64,000 nt of DNA from Candidatus Competibacteraceae bacterium (GTDB taxonomy: Bacteria > Pseudomonadota > Gammaproteobacteria > Competibacterales > Competibacteraceae). The stretch is from the NCBI GenBank assembly GCA_016712625.1, contig JADJQQ010000004.1, positions 248,001 to 312,000 of the forward strand, written 5' to 3'. The notes beneath the pieces are model-generated. The model had not been told where the DNA came from, ran no database searches, and saw only the letters and a list, made by a program, of their open reading frames with translations. The position numbers were made by a program, and so were the translations under genes. This document shows positions 1 through 8,847 of this stretch, one piece after another. The first letter of the stretch is position 1, and every line of letters begins with the position of its first letter.

Positions 1-1621
1 CGGCCTGATTTCGCACGTTCACCAACTCGTGGAACTTCTTATCTTCCTCGGCGTGCGCCTCGGCATCGCCAATCATCCGCTTGATCTCCGTCTCCGACAG
101 ACCGGAAGACGCCTTGATCACGATCCGGTTTTCCTTGCCGGTGGCTTTGTCCTTGGCCGACACATGCAAGATGCCGTTGGCGTCGATATCGAAGGTCACC
201 TCGATCTGCGGTACGCCGCGCGGCGCCGACGGGATGTCGGTTAAATCGAACTTGCCCAGCGACTTGTTGGCCGAAGCCATCTCGCGCTCGCCCTGCAAGA
301 CGTGCACCGTCACCGCCGTCTGGTTATCGTCCGCGGTCGAGAACACCTGATTGGCCTTGGTCGGGATCGTGGTGTTCTTTTCGATGAGTTTGGTCATCAC
401 GCCGCCCAGAGTCTCGATACCGAGCGACAGCGGGGTCACATCCAGCAACAACACGTCCTTGACCTGTCCACCCAACACACCGCCCTGAATGGCCGCGCCG
501 ACCGCCACCGCCTCATCAGGATTGATGTCCTTACGGGGTTCTTTGCCAAAGAACTCACGCACTTTCTCCTGTACCTTGGGCATCCGGGTCTGGCCGCCGA
601 CCAGTAGCACATCATCAATCTGGCCGACGCCCAATCCCGCATCCTTCAGCGCGGTGCGGCACGGGCTGATGGTCTTGTCGATCAGATCCTCCACCAGCGA
701 CTCCAGCTTGGCGCGAGTCAGCTTCAGATTCAGATGCTTCGGGCCGCTGGCGTCCGCCGTGATGTACGGCAGATTGATATCGCTCTGCTGGCTGGACGAT
801 AGCTCAATCTTGGCCTTTTCGGCGGCTTCCTTGAGTCGTTGCAAAGCCAGCGGATCGTTGGCCAGATTGATACCCGACTCTTTCTGAAACTGCTCGATCA
901 AGTAGTCGATGATCCGCTTGTCGAAGTCCTCGCCACCCAGGAAGGTGTCGCCGTTGGTCGAAAGCACCTCGAACTGTTTTTCGCCATCCACTTCGGCGAT
1001 CTCGATGATCGAGATATCGAAAGTGCCGCCGCCCAAATCGTAGACCGCGATCTTGCGATCCTTGGTGCTGGATTTATCCATGCCAAAGGCCAACGCCGCC
1101 GCCGTCGGTTCGTTGATGATGCGCTTAACCTCCAAGCCGGCGATGCGACCGGCGTCCTTGGTGGCCTGGCGCTGGCTGTCATTGAAGTAGGCCGGGACCG
1201 TGATCACCGCCTCGGTGACCGGATGGCCGAGATAGTCCTCGGCGGTCTTTTTCATTTTCATCAGCACCCGCGCCGAGATTTCCGGCGGTGCCATCTTCTT
1301 GCCGCGCGCCTCGACCCACGCATCGCCGTTGTCGTTCTTGACGATCTTGTAAGGCACGAGGTCGATGTCTTTCTGCACTTCCGGCTCGTTGAACCGGCGG
1401 CCGATCAGTCGTTTGACCGCGAACAGGGTATTTTGTGGATTGGTCACGGCTTGGCGCTTCGCCGGCTGACCGACGGTGATTTCGCCGTCTTCCATAAATG
1501 CGACCACCGAGGGAGTGGTCCGGTCGCCTTCGCTGTTCTCAATGACGCGAGGCTTGCCGCCCTCCATGACCGCCACACAGGAATTGGTGGTGCCCAGGTC
1601 AATACCGATAATATTGCTCAT
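1..1621 (-). CDS. dnaK: Chaperone DnaK (Hsp70), 3' end outside the window
   Basis: ATP-dependent cytosolic chaperone that folds client proteins with DnaJ and GrpE. Reading the minus strand from 1621, the protein opens with the Hsp70 phosphate-binding motif IGIDLGTTNS followed by CVAVMEGG. About 540 of the roughly 640 residues usual for DnaK are present: the whole nucleotide-binding domain and most of the substrate-binding domain. The C-terminus runs off the left edge. grpE lies 114 bp upstream and hrcA beyond it, so this is a classic heat-shock cluster. A sigma-32-like promoter candidate lies in the gap. Identification is secure; only the C-terminal lid cannot be inspected. Confidence 0.97.
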   Translation of the reverse strand, partial: MSNIIGIDLGTTNSCVAVMEGGKPRVIENSEGDRTTPSVVAFMEDGEITVGQPAKRQAVTNPQNTLFAVKRLIGRRFNEPEVQKDIDLVPYKIVKNDNGDAWVEARGKKMAPPEISARVLMKMKKTAEDYLGHPVTEAVITVPAYFNDSQRQATKDAGRIAGLEVKRIINEPTAAALAFGMDKSSTKDRKIAVYDLGGGTFDISIIEIAEVDGEKQFEVLSTNGDTFLGGEDFDKRIIDYLIEQFQKESGINLANDPLALQRLKEAAEKAKIELSSSQQSDINLPYITADASGPKHLNLKLTRAKLESLVEDLIDKTISPCRTALKDAGLGVGQIDDVLLVGGQTRMPKVQEKVREFFGKEPRKDINPDEAVAVGAAIQGGVLGGQVKDVLLLDVTPLSLGIETLGGVMTKLIEKNTTIPTKANQVFSTADDNQTAVTVHVLQGEREMASANKSLGKFDLTDIPSAPRGVPQIEVTFDIDANGILHVSAKDKATGKENRIVIKASSGLSETEIKRMIGDAEAHAEEDKKFHELVNVRNQA

Positions 1622-1675
1622 TGCCACGCTCTCTATATTCAGGGAATTCAGTTAGTCATCGCTGCCTGCCGCCAG

Positions 1676-1703
1676 ATGTGGGGGCGGTCGGGCGCATTTT
1701 CAA
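1676..1703 (-). promoter_or_regulatory. Candidate heat-shock (sigma-32) promoter for dnaK
   Basis: On the minus strand TTGAAA (1698-1703) is followed after 14 bp by CCCCACAT (1676-1683), about 55 bp before the dnaK ATG. The sigma-32 consensus is roughly CTTGAAA, 11-16 bp, CCCCATnT. The match is good but found by eye, and part of it lies at the 3' side of the grpE-dnaK gap. Confidence 0.4.
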
Positions 1704-1735
1704 TGGCGACGCGCCGGAGGGAACGCCGGGCTTGT

Positions 1736-2347
1736 TCACGCTCGCTTGGGCGGGGCCTGCGCCACCAACACCTTGGCGGGTCGGACCAGGCGATCATTAA
1801 GCAAATAGCCTTTCTGCACCACCTGCGCCACGGTGTTGGGCTCGGCCTGATCGGTCGGCACCATCGCCATGGCTTCATGTTCGCTCGGATTGAATTTGGC
1901 GCCGACGGGGTTCACTTCGCGTAGGCCAAACTTCTCCATCGCCGAGGACAATTGCTTGAGGGTCAGTTCAACGCCCTCCCGCAACTTGGCGACATCGACA
2001 TCCCCACCGGCTGCCGCCAAGCCCATTTCCAGGCTGTCGCGCACCGGCAGTAGCTCGCCAAAGAAGCGCTCCAGCGCGAATTTGTGCGCGTTCTGCACGT
2101 CGCGCTCGGTACGCTTGCGCAGATTTTCCATCTCAGCGTGCGCGCCCAGATACAGCTTCCAGTGTTCGTCGGCCTTGGCCAAGGCCTGGTCCAAATCCCG
2201 TTGCAAGGCATCAAACTCCTCGCGGTTGACCAAAATCTCCTCGTCAGCCTCATCCACCGGACCAGCGGCCTCGGGGTTAGGCTGTCTCATGGCGGCGCCA
2301 TCCAGGCGGGCGTCGGGCTTCAGAATAGGTTCGGTCGGGGTCATCAT
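1736..2347 (-). CDS. grpE: Nucleotide exchange factor GrpE
   Basis: Cytosolic co-chaperone that releases ADP from DnaK. The 203-residue protein has the expected plan: a variable acidic N-terminus, a long coiled-coil helix starting near residue 45 (NREEFDALQRDL), the central motif AEMENLRKRTERD, and a beta-rich C-terminal part with NDRLVRPAKV near the end. An upstream in-frame ATG at 2368 exists, but 2347 is preferred because GGAG lies 5 bases ahead of it. It sits between hrcA and dnaK on the same strand. Length and motifs are normal for the family. Confidence 0.96.
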   Translation of the reverse strand: MMTPTEPILKPDARLDGAAMRQPNPEAAGPVDEADEEILVNREEFDALQRDLDQALAKADEHWKLYLGAHAEMENLRKRTERDVQNAHKFALERFFGELLPVRDSLEMGLAAAGGDVDVAKLREGVELTLKQLSSAMEKFGLREVNPVGAKFNPSEHEAMAMVPTDQAEPNTVAQVVQKGYLLNDRLVRPAKVLVAQAPPKRA

Positions 2348-2406
2348 CCGTTCTCCATACCAAGTCATATTGGTCGAGCCGCCCTAAGCGGCTCCTGTTG
2401 GCGAAG

Positions 2407-2434
2407 AACTGGGGGCGTATGGGGGAAATTCAAG
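2407..2434 (-). promoter_or_regulatory. Candidate heat-shock (sigma-32) promoter for grpE
   Basis: On the minus strand CTTGAA (2429-2434) is followed by a 14-bp spacer and CCCCAGTT (2407-2414), about 60 bp upstream of the grpE start and just after the end of hrcA. A 14-bp spacing is within the sigma-32 range and similar to that of known dnaK promoters. It would allow grpE-dnaK to be induced separately from hrcA. Confidence 0.5.
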
Positions 2435-2468
2435 GGTAGCCGCGGTCGATCACGCCCGCTTTCGCGAT

Positions 2469-3551
2469 TCAGTTGGCTGATCCGTCCAGCGCCGCCGCCA
2501 ACAGGCGCGCGGTCACTTCCACGACCGGAATCACCCGGTCATAAGCCATTCGGGTCGGGCCGATGACGCCCAGCACCCCAAGCACTTTCCCTTCCACTGT
2601 ATACGGCGCGGTCACCACGCTACACCCTTCCAACACCTCGGAACCGGCCTCCTCGCCGATGAAAATTTGCACGCCCTCGGCGTGCAGGCACTGGTCAAAC
2701 AGGTGCAGCAAATCCCGTTTGTGATTGAAGGCTTCGAACAAAAGGCGCAGCTTGTCGAGATCGGACAGATCGGCGCATTGCATCAGGTGGGTCTGGCCGG
2801 CCACCACATAATCTTCAATTATCGGCTCAGCCTCGAAGGTTTGCTCGGCCATTTCAACCACCGTCTGCATCAAGCGGTCGAGGCTGTCACGGGCTTCGTG
2901 CAAATCTCGCAGCAGCGCTTCTCGCACTTGCTGGATATCCTTGCCGGTAAATTGGGCGTTCAGGTAATTGGCCGCCTGTTGTAATTCCATGGCGCTGTAA
3001 GGCCGGCGGGTTTGAATGATCCGGTTCTGGACCTCCTGGGTGTTCAAAACCAGGACCACCAGCACGCGATTCTCAGACAAGGGCAAAAATTCGACGTGGC
3101 GCAAAGTGACCACATTGCGGCGCGGTACCATCACAATGCCGGCCAGTTGAGTCGTTCCCGACAACAGATTGGATACCGAGCGCGCCAGTTCGGCGCTGTT
3201 TTGGGCCGGTTGATCAATCCGACGCCGTAAGACTTCGATCTCCTGCTGATCCAGCGGCCGCAGATGTAATAAAGCATCGATGAAAAACCGGTAGCCGCGG
3301 GCGGTTGGTACCCGACCCGCCGAGGTATGGGGAGAATGCAGATAGCCTAAATCTTCCAGGTCGGCCATCGCATTGCGGATCGTCGCCGGACTCAAATCCA
3401 ACCCGGCGTCACGCGCCAGGGTTCGCGAACCGACGGGCTGTCCATCGCGGATATAGCGTTCCACCAGCGCCTTCAACAAGTGCTGGGTACGGTCGTTAAG
3501 GTTGGGAGACCCCCCCGAACTGGATTCCCTGCTGTGGTACATGCCGATCAT
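2469..3551 (-). CDS. hrcA: Heat-inducible transcription repressor HrcA
   Basis: DNA-binding repressor of class I heat-shock genes; it normally binds the CIRCE inverted repeat. The 360-residue protein shows the N-terminal winged helix (LNDRTQHLLKALVERYI, then SPATIRNAMADLEDLGY and SPHTSAGRVPT) and the C-terminal GAF-like part ending near GPTRMAYDRVIPVVE. Start choice is uncertain: ATG at 3551 has AAGGGGAA only two bases away, and ATG at 3542 is also usable. The ribosome-binding element AAGGGGAA is duplicated just upstream. HrcA with a sigma-32-type promoter nearby suggests mixed heat-shock control, as in several gammaproteobacteria. Confidence 0.95.
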   Translation of the reverse strand: MIGMYHSRESSSGGSPNLNDRTQHLLKALVERYIRDGQPVGSRTLARDAGLDLSPATIRNAMADLEDLGYLHSPHTSAGRVPTARGYRFFIDALLHLRPLDQQEIEVLRRRIDQPAQNSAELARSVSNLLSGTTQLAGIVMVPRRNVVTLRHVEFLPLSENRVLVVLVLNTQEVQNRIIQTRRPYSAMELQQAANYLNAQFTGKDIQQVREALLRDLHEARDSLDRLMQTVVEMAEQTFEAEPIIEDYVVAGQTHLMQCADLSDLDKLRLLFEAFNHKRDLLHLFDQCLHAEGVQIFIGEEAGSEVLEGCSVVTAPYTVEGKVLGVLGVIGPTRMAYDRVIPVVEVTARLLAAALDGSAN

Positions 3552-3879
3552 TTCCCCTTAATTCCCCTTAATAAATTGTGACTCCTGTCCTTAGAGTGTC
3601 AAAGGAAGTTAACAATTCACCCTTGAGGTGTCAAGTTGTCAGCTCGGCCGGAAATCGATGTTCTTCCACCAGCAGACAGGCTGACTGTGAAAAGCAAGGC
3701 AAAGCTGATTTAAGGATATATTATCGTCCCATAGTTCGGCGCGGAGCCATACTAGACTATTTACTCAATGAGCTAACGAAAGCGCATCGCAGGCTCTTGC
3801 GGGCGCAAGAGCCCAGCGCTCTTGGCGCGGTCTCCCTTAAAGTGATAAGTTGCCGACACCAACCAGCCAGCGCGAAACA
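3552..3879. other. hrcA-nadK divergent intergenic region
   Basis: 328 bp between the divergent hrcA and nadK genes. It holds the 14-bp direct repeat near hrcA described separately. I see no CIRCE element (TTAGCACTC-N9-GAGTGCTAA) here. No convincing gene is visible in the rest. Confidence 0.6.
3589..3634 (-). repeat. Direct repeat TTGACAC-N3-AAGG upstream of hrcA
   Basis: On the minus strand TTGACACCTCAAGG (3621-3634) recurs as TTGACACTCTAAGG (3589-3602), 11 of 14 identical and exactly 32 bp apart, about three helical turns. Each copy contains a perfect -35 hexamer TTGACA. It could be tandem promoters or an operator for a dimeric regulator. Confidence 0.45.
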
Positions 3880-4779
3880 ATGCCCACTCCGATTTTCCAT
3901 ACCATCGGTCTTATCGGCAAGTTCGGCGATCCCAACGTCGCGGAAACCCTTATCCAAATTGCCGTCTACCTGCGCCAGCGCCAATTGCGGGTATTGCTCG
4001 ACGAAAGTTCAGCCCGCCTGATCCCCGACAGCGGCCTGGAAGTCGCCAGCCGGGCCACCATCGGCGAGCAATGCGACCTAGCGATCATCATGGGCGGCGA
4101 CGGCACCATGCTTAACGCCGCCCGCTCGCTGGTCAACTACGAAGTACCGATCCTCGGCGTCAATCTCGGGCGGCTGGGTTTTCTGGCTGATGTTTCGCCC
4201 AATGAGATCCCTCACAGCCTGGATCGGGTGCTGGCCGGCCAATTCCGCGAAGCTCGGCGCTCTTTGCTGCACGCGCAAGTGATTCACGAGGGCAGCGTGG
4301 CAAGCGAAACCGACGCTCTCAACGATGTGGTGGTGCACAAGCGCGAAGTAGCCCGGATGATCGAGGTGGACGCCTTTGTCGATGGTCGTTTCCTCAACAC
4401 CTACCGGGCCGATGGGTTGATCATCTCGACGCCGACCGGCTCCACCGCCTACGCGCTGGCCGGCGGCGGGCCGATTATCCATCCGGGCTTGGAAGCAGTG
4501 GTGCTGGTGCCGATTTGCCCTCACACCCTCACCCACCGGCCCATCGTGGTCAAGGCCGACAGCGTCATCGAAATCGCCCTGAACGTTGCCAATACCACGC
4601 AAACTCAGATCACCTGCGACGGCCAGGTCAGCCTGGCCATCGGCCCCGGCGACCGCATCGTCATTCGCAAGAAAGACCGCAAGGTGCGGCTCATTCACCC
4701 GGTCAATCACGATTATTTTAAGCTGCTGCGGGCCAAGCTGCGCTGGGGTCTCAGCCCGGAAGCCTCACCGTTCCCCTGA
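3880..4779 (+). CDS. nadK: NAD kinase
   Basis: Phosphorylates NAD to NADP using ATP (or polyphosphate in some bacteria). The 299-residue protein carries the family hallmarks GGDGTML at about residue 70, NLGRLGFL after it, the TPTGSTAYALAGGGPI loop near residue 190, and a C-terminal beta-sandwich with ITCDGQ. ATG at 3880 is preferred over a TTG 30 bases upstream because it matches the usual start. recN follows after 10 bp, so the two are likely co-transcribed, as in E. coli. Confidence 0.96.
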   Translation: MPTPIFHTIGLIGKFGDPNVAETLIQIAVYLRQRQLRVLLDESSARLIPDSGLEVASRATIGEQCDLAIIMGGDGTMLNAARSLVNYEVPILGVNLGRLGFLADVSPNEIPHSLDRVLAGQFREARRSLLHAQVIHEGSVASETDALNDVVVHKREVARMIEVDAFVDGRFLNTYRADGLIISTPTGSTAYALAGGGPIIHPGLEAVVLVPICPHTLTHRPIVVKADSVIEIALNVANTTQTQITCDGQVSLAIGPGDRIVIRKKDRKVRLIHPVNHDYFKLLRAKLRWGLSPEASPFP

Positions 4780-4789
4780 ATCATCCGCC

Positions 4790-6469
4790 ATGCTGACTCA
4801 ATTGCGCATCCGCGATTTCGCCATCGTCGCCGCTCTGGAATTGGAACTGGCGACCGGCATGACCGCCGTGACCGGCGAAACCGGGGCCGGCAAATCCATC
4901 CTGGTCGACGCCATCGGCCTGTTGCTGGGCGACCGCGCTGACAGCGCCACCATCCGCCAAGGCGCGGAACGCACCGACATCAGCGCGGTATTCGATCTGG
5001 AGCGATTGCCCGCCGCCCGTGCTTGGCTGGCCGAACGCGACCTCGATGTCGAGCGAGAATGCCATTTGCGGCGGGTGATCGCCAGCAATGGCCGCTCTCG
5101 CAACTACATCAACGGTGTGCCGCAACCGGCGCAGGCGCTACGCGAGCTCGGCGAACGGCTGGTGGATATCCACGGCCAGCACGAACATCAGTCGCTGTTA
5201 CGCCGCGACAGCCAGCGGCAATTGCTGGACGATCACGCCGGGATCCAGAGCCTAGCCGCCGAGACGGCCCATTGCTTTCACAACTGGAGCCGGTTGCGGC
5301 GCGAATTACATGACTTGCGGCAAGCCAGCAGCGAACGCGACGCCCGGATCGATATTTTGCGCCATCACTTGCGAGAGCTTGCCGCGCTGAATCTGAGCGA
5401 AGGCGAAGTCGCGGAGCTGGAGTCCGATCAGCGCCGTTTAGCCAACGCCAGCCAGTTGCTGGAAACGGGCCAGCACTTGCTCGCGACGCTGACCGATGGC
5501 GAGGGAGATGCCATCAGCGACCGGCTCAACCAAAGCCTGCGCGATCTGGATCTTCTCCATCGGCTCGATACCCGTCTCGGCCCGGTGAGTGAACTGCTTA
5601 ATGCCGCCCTGATCCAAATCCAGGAAGCCAGCGGTGAGCTGCGTGGCTACGTGCAAGATTTCGATCTCGATCCGGCGCATCTGGCCAGAGTGGAGCAACG
5701 CTTGACGGCCGCCCACCAACTCGCCCGCAAGCACCGCGCCGCCGCCGAGGACTTGCCGGCCTTGCGAGCGCGCTTCGAGCAAGAATTGGACGCGCTAGAA
5801 CACAGCGAAACCCGTTTGGAAAGCCTGCAACATGCGGTCGATGACGCCCTGACGGAATACCAAAACCGGGCGGGACAATTGAGCGAACGCCGGAGCGCGG
5901 CGGCGCGAGATTTGGACGAGCGAATCTCGCGGGCGTTGGCGGACCTGGGAATGCCTGGTGGTCGCTTCGCCATCGTGCTGGAACCGCTGGACAAAGCCAC
6001 GGCGGGCGGCTTGGAAAATGTGGAATTTCAGGTCAGCGCCAACCCCGGCCAGCCGCTCCGGCCGCTGGCCAAGGTCGCCTCCGGCGGCGAACTGTCGCGC
6101 ATCAGTCTGGCGATTCAGGTGATCGCCGCTCGCGCCGCCCGTATTCCAACCTTGATTTTCGATGAAGTGGATACGGGCATCGGCGGCGGGGTCGCGGAAG
6201 TGGTCGGCCTGCAACTGCGCACCCTAGGCCAGGACCGGCAAGTGCTTTGCGTGACTCACCTACCGCAAGTCGCCGCCCAGGCGCACCAGCAACTCAAAGT
6301 GGAAAAGCAGACCGACGGGGAAAGCACCCACACCCAAGTTTTACCGCTGACCGCCGAAGAGCGCGTAACCGAAATCGCTCGAATGCTGGGCGGTCTGGAG
6401 CTGACCGTCAATACCTTGGCTCACGCGAGGGAAATGGTGGCAAAGGCCGCCGTCATTGAATCGAATTAA
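4790..6469 (+). CDS. recN: DNA repair protein RecN
   Basis: SMC-like ATPase involved in double-strand break repair. The 559 residues start with MLTQLRIRDFAIV, followed by Walker A GETGAGKS near residue 30, a long central helical and coiled-coil section (about 150-350), the ABC signature ASGGELSRI, and Walker B LIFDEVDTGIGG near residue 460, then the H-loop THLPQVAAQA. Length is standard. It starts 10 bp after nadK. No clear LexA box could be assigned by eye. Confidence 0.96.
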   Translation: MLTQLRIRDFAIVAALELELATGMTAVTGETGAGKSILVDAIGLLLGDRADSATIRQGAERTDISAVFDLERLPAARAWLAERDLDVERECHLRRVIASNGRSRNYINGVPQPAQALRELGERLVDIHGQHEHQSLLRRDSQRQLLDDHAGIQSLAAETAHCFHNWSRLRRELHDLRQASSERDARIDILRHHLRELAALNLSEGEVAELESDQRRLANASQLLETGQHLLATLTDGEGDAISDRLNQSLRDLDLLHRLDTRLGPVSELLNAALIQIQEASGELRGYVQDFDLDPAHLARVEQRLTAAHQLARKHRAAAEDLPALRARFEQELDALEHSETRLESLQHAVDDALTEYQNRAGQLSERRSAAARDLDERISRALADLGMPGGRFAIVLEPLDKATAGGLENVEFQVSANPGQPLRPLAKVASGGELSRISLAIQVIAARAARIPTLIFDEVDTGIGGGVAEVVGLQLRTLGQDRQVLCVTHLPQVAAQAHQQLKVEKQTDGESTHTQVLPLTAEERVTEIARMLGGLELTVNTLAHAREMVAKAAVIESN

Positions 6470-6526
6470 GCCGATCTTGGTCCTATCTCCGGGTTTTGAT
6501 CGACCCGCGCCGATAGGAAAGCCCAA

Positions 6527-6793
6527 TCAATACCATATACTCAGCATCATTGGCGGCAGATGAAACGCCAGCAGCATGAACGGAAACACCCAGGCGTGAT
6601 AGCCGGTCATCGGCCGGCCGCCCCAAAACAAATCCAACAGCCAGTGCTGCTCGATCCGCCAAGTCGGCAACCCCGCCGCCCAACCTTGGCTGCCTTCGAT
6701 CTGAATTTCCACCATGGCGAACATGGCGGCCAGCACGACAACCCCTAACAACAACAAAGCCGCCCGCCGTTTCGGGTCGCGAATGCGGTTCAT
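6527..6793 (-). CDS. Small inner-membrane protein, third gene of the fur operon
   Basis: 88 residues with a basic N-terminus, a transmembrane segment at about 11-27 (AALLLLGVVVLAAMFAM), a Trp-rich linker containing LFWGGRPMTGYHAW, and a second hydrophobic stretch at about 67-87. Its ATG overlaps the stop of the glycosyltransferase as ATGA (6790-6793), so translation is probably coupled. The protein stops inside its last hydrophobic segment, which suggests it may be shortened relative to longer homologues. Function unknown; a role beside glycolipid synthesis is inferred from context only. Confidence 0.6.
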   Translation of the reverse strand: MNRIRDPKRRAALLLLGVVVLAAMFAMVEIQIEGSQGWAAGLPTWRIEQHWLLDLFWGGRPMTGYHAWVFPFMLLAFHLPPMMLSIWY

Positions 6794-7947
6794 GTGGCAA
6801 GCTGGGTTCCGCCTTCGGCCAACACGATATCCAACACAGCCCGCGCCGCGCCAGGTTTGCCTAAACGGTGGGCGTTATCCCGCAACCGATCCAACAAACC
6901 CGGTTCCGACAACAGGCGATTGACCCGATAAGTGAGCGCGCCTTCATCGCATGCCTTGAGCGCCGCCCCGTTTTCCAGTAAATAGTCCGCGTTGCGCTCC
7001 TCTTGGCCTGGAATCGGCGAAATAACCAGCATCGGCAAACCAACCGCCAAACATTCCGAAGTCGTCAAGCCGCCGGGTTTAGTGATTGCCAAATCGGCGA
7101 CGGCCATCACTCGCTCGATGGTTCGGGTAAAACCCATCGGATAAAGCCGGTCTGGATAGCGCGCCGCGATCATTCGCAACTGCTCGAGCAACGCGTCGTT
7201 GCGGCCCGCCAGCGCGATGAGCTGGAAATCCAAATCCAAACCTAACAAGCGTTCGGCCAAGCGTTCGATGCCGCCAACCCCCGCGCCGCCCGACATCATC
7301 AGCAAGGTGGTTGTACTGGGGTCGACCCCCAATTCAGCGGCGCAGCGGATGCGCGATTGGCTCTCCCCAAAAACTGGCATGATGGGAATACCGGTGACAT
7401 GAATCGCTGAGCGGGGAATGCCACGCTCGATCATCCGCCACGCCACTTCGTCGCTGGCGGCGAAATAGCCCGCCAGATGCGGTTGAATCCACAGCGCGTG
7501 CACGTCGAAATCGGTCACCTGCACCCAGACCGGGCGCTGAAAAGTCCCTTTGGCAAGTTCGCGAGACAGGAGTTGCGCCGGCAAGAAATGGGTGCAAATG
7601 ACTTGATCCGGCGCGATAGCCCGCAACACCCGATCAAGTTGGCGAGTGTTCAAGCGCTCGATAGCGGCCCGCAACCGGCCCATCGGCGCATCGGCTTTCT
7701 CACGGTCGGTCAACGTATAGAGATAGCCCCAGAATGCCGGATGGCGCTCGACGATATCGATGTAGGTTTCCGCGTAAATCTTGCGAAACAGCTTTGGTAC
7801 CAAATCCATCACGTCGATGTGAATGAGGTTGACGCCTTGATACCCTTCAGCGGCGGCTTGCAACGCTTGCGCCGCCCGCACATGGCCCGCGCCCGCCGAG
7901 ACGCTCAAGACGGCAATCGTTTGTGGTTTCGTCGCCGACCTATTCAT
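6790..7947 (-). CDS. GT28 glycosyltransferase, MGDG synthase / diacylglycerol glucosyltransferase type
   Basis: Probable UDP-sugar:diacylglycerol glycosyltransferase acting at the inner face of the membrane. The 385 residues begin with the family N-terminal signature SAGAGHVRAAQAL, contain YTLTDREKAD and the acceptor-domain VTDFDVHALW, and end with the nucleotide-sugar domain MMSGGAGVG and KPGGLTTSECLA. Gene starts and stops overlap as ATGA on both sides: with fur (7944-7947) and with the small membrane protein (6790-6793). This places a glycolipid synthase in a fur operon. The sugar and acceptor cannot be told from sequence. Confidence 0.85.
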   Translation of the reverse strand: MNRSATKPQTIAVLSVSAGAGHVRAAQALQAAAEGYQGVNLIHIDVMDLVPKLFRKIYAETYIDIVERHPAFWGYLYTLTDREKADAPMGRLRAAIERLNTRQLDRVLRAIAPDQVICTHFLPAQLLSRELAKGTFQRPVWVQVTDFDVHALWIQPHLAGYFAASDEVAWRMIERGIPRSAIHVTGIPIMPVFGESQSRIRCAAELGVDPSTTTLLMMSGGAGVGGIERLAERLLGLDLDFQLIALAGRNDALLEQLRMIAARYPDRLYPMGFTRTIERVMAVADLAITKPGGLTTSECLAVGLPMLVISPIPGQEERNADYLLENGAALKACDEGALTYRVNRLLSEPGLLDRLRDNAHRLGKPGAARAVLDIVLAEGGTQLAT

Positions 7948-8408
7948 TCCGCTCTTCTCAACGGCACATTGCGCTCTACATCCTCAGCCAAGCGGTGAGG
8001 ACAATCGGAACGGCGGCAATGACCATAAAGGATCAGGCAATGCTCCGCCAGTCCGAAATCGAGCCGTTCCGCGATAAATTGCTGCCTTCGCTCGATTTCT
8101 TGATCGAAAAATTCCTCGATCCGCCCACATTCCAAGCACACAATATGATCGTGGTGGTCGCCTTCATTCAGTTCGAACACCGAATGGCCGCCCTCGAAAT
8201 GGTGGCGCTTCACCAGGCCCGCCGATTCGAACTGGGTCAACACCCGATAAACGGTGGCCAAGCCGACCTCTTCGCCAGAATCGACCAGCGCCCGATAAAT
8301 CCCTTCAGCCGTCAAGTGGCCGTTATCTTGCTGTTGCAGCATGTCGAGAATCTTCATGCGCGGCAACGTAACCTTCAAGCCGGCCTGTTTGAGTTCTTTG
8401 GAGCCCAT
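7944..8408 (-). CDS. fur: Ferric uptake regulator Fur
   Basis: Iron-responsive transcription factor that represses iron-acquisition genes when loaded with Fe(II). The 154 residues have the winged helix KQAGLKVTLPRMKILDML, the recognition part GLATVYRVLTQFESAGLV, and the metal-binding C-terminal half with FEGGHSVFEL and DHHDHIVCLECG; a second Cys pair is CRRSDCPH. GGAG lies 8 bases before the ATG. It is the first gene of a three-gene operon with tight ATGA overlaps and is divergent from bamE. Zur or PerR cannot be wholly excluded, but length and motifs fit Fur. Confidence 0.92.
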   Translation of the reverse strand: MGSKELKQAGLKVTLPRMKILDMLQQQDNGHLTAEGIYRALVDSGEEVGLATVYRVLTQFESAGLVKRHHFEGGHSVFELNEGDHHDHIVCLECGRIEEFFDQEIERRQQFIAERLDFGLAEHCLILYGHCRRSDCPHRLAEDVERNVPLRRAE

Positions 8409-8502
8409 GCGGTGTTCTCCAGGGGGTTGCCCTTACCCACGGATTGCTGTTGTACGCTATGATTGTAGCCAAGACGAACCAGCAACCCGGACTTTGCCTT
8501 CC

Positions 8503-8847
8503 ATGCCTCACATGCTCCTACGCGCCACCGGCCTTCTGTCGCTAGTCCTGACGGCCGGCTGCGCATCACTGATACCCAGTTTCTACACCCCACCGGTCCG
8601 CCAAGGCAACTACATCGATCAATCGACTGTTACTCAGTTGCACTCCGGCATGAGCAAGCAACAAGTGCAACGCCTCCTGGGCACTCCACTGGTCGCTGAC
8701 CCGTTCCATCAAAGCCGGTGGGATTATTACTATCAATACGGTAAAGGCAATCATATTACCGAACAACGCCACCTCACGCTGTTCTTCAGTGGCGACACGC
8801 TCGATCGCATTGATAGCGGGCCAACCGCGGAATCGCCCAAGAATTAG
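8503..8847 (+). CDS. bamE: Outer membrane assembly lipoprotein BamE (SmpA/OmlA)
   Basis: Small lipoprotein of the BAM complex that inserts beta-barrel proteins in the outer membrane. The 114 residues have a lipoprotein signal peptide with lipobox LTAGC near residue 21, then the SmpA/OmlA domain with MSKQQVQRLLGTPLV and a central WDYYYQYG. ATG at 8503 or the one at 8512 could start; both leave the signal peptide intact. Divergent from fur and tail-to-tail with rnfH; the two stop codons overlap at 8844-8847. Confidence 0.93.
   Translation: MPHMLLRATGLLSLVLTAGCASLIPSFYTPPVRQGNYIDQSTVTQLHSGMSKQQVQRLLGTPLVADPFHQSRWDYYYQYGKGNHITEQRHLTLFFSGDTLDRIDSGPTAESPKN

Noticed and set aside
839..1924. 361-codon open frame on the plus strand
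   Set aside because: Antisense to dnaK and the end of grpE; residue composition is His/Arg-rich as expected for the shadow of a GC-rich gene.
3552..3660. CIRCE operator before hrcA
   Set aside because: No TTAGCACTC-N9-GAGTGCTAA; only a TTAGAGTGTC half-like string that belongs to the direct repeat.
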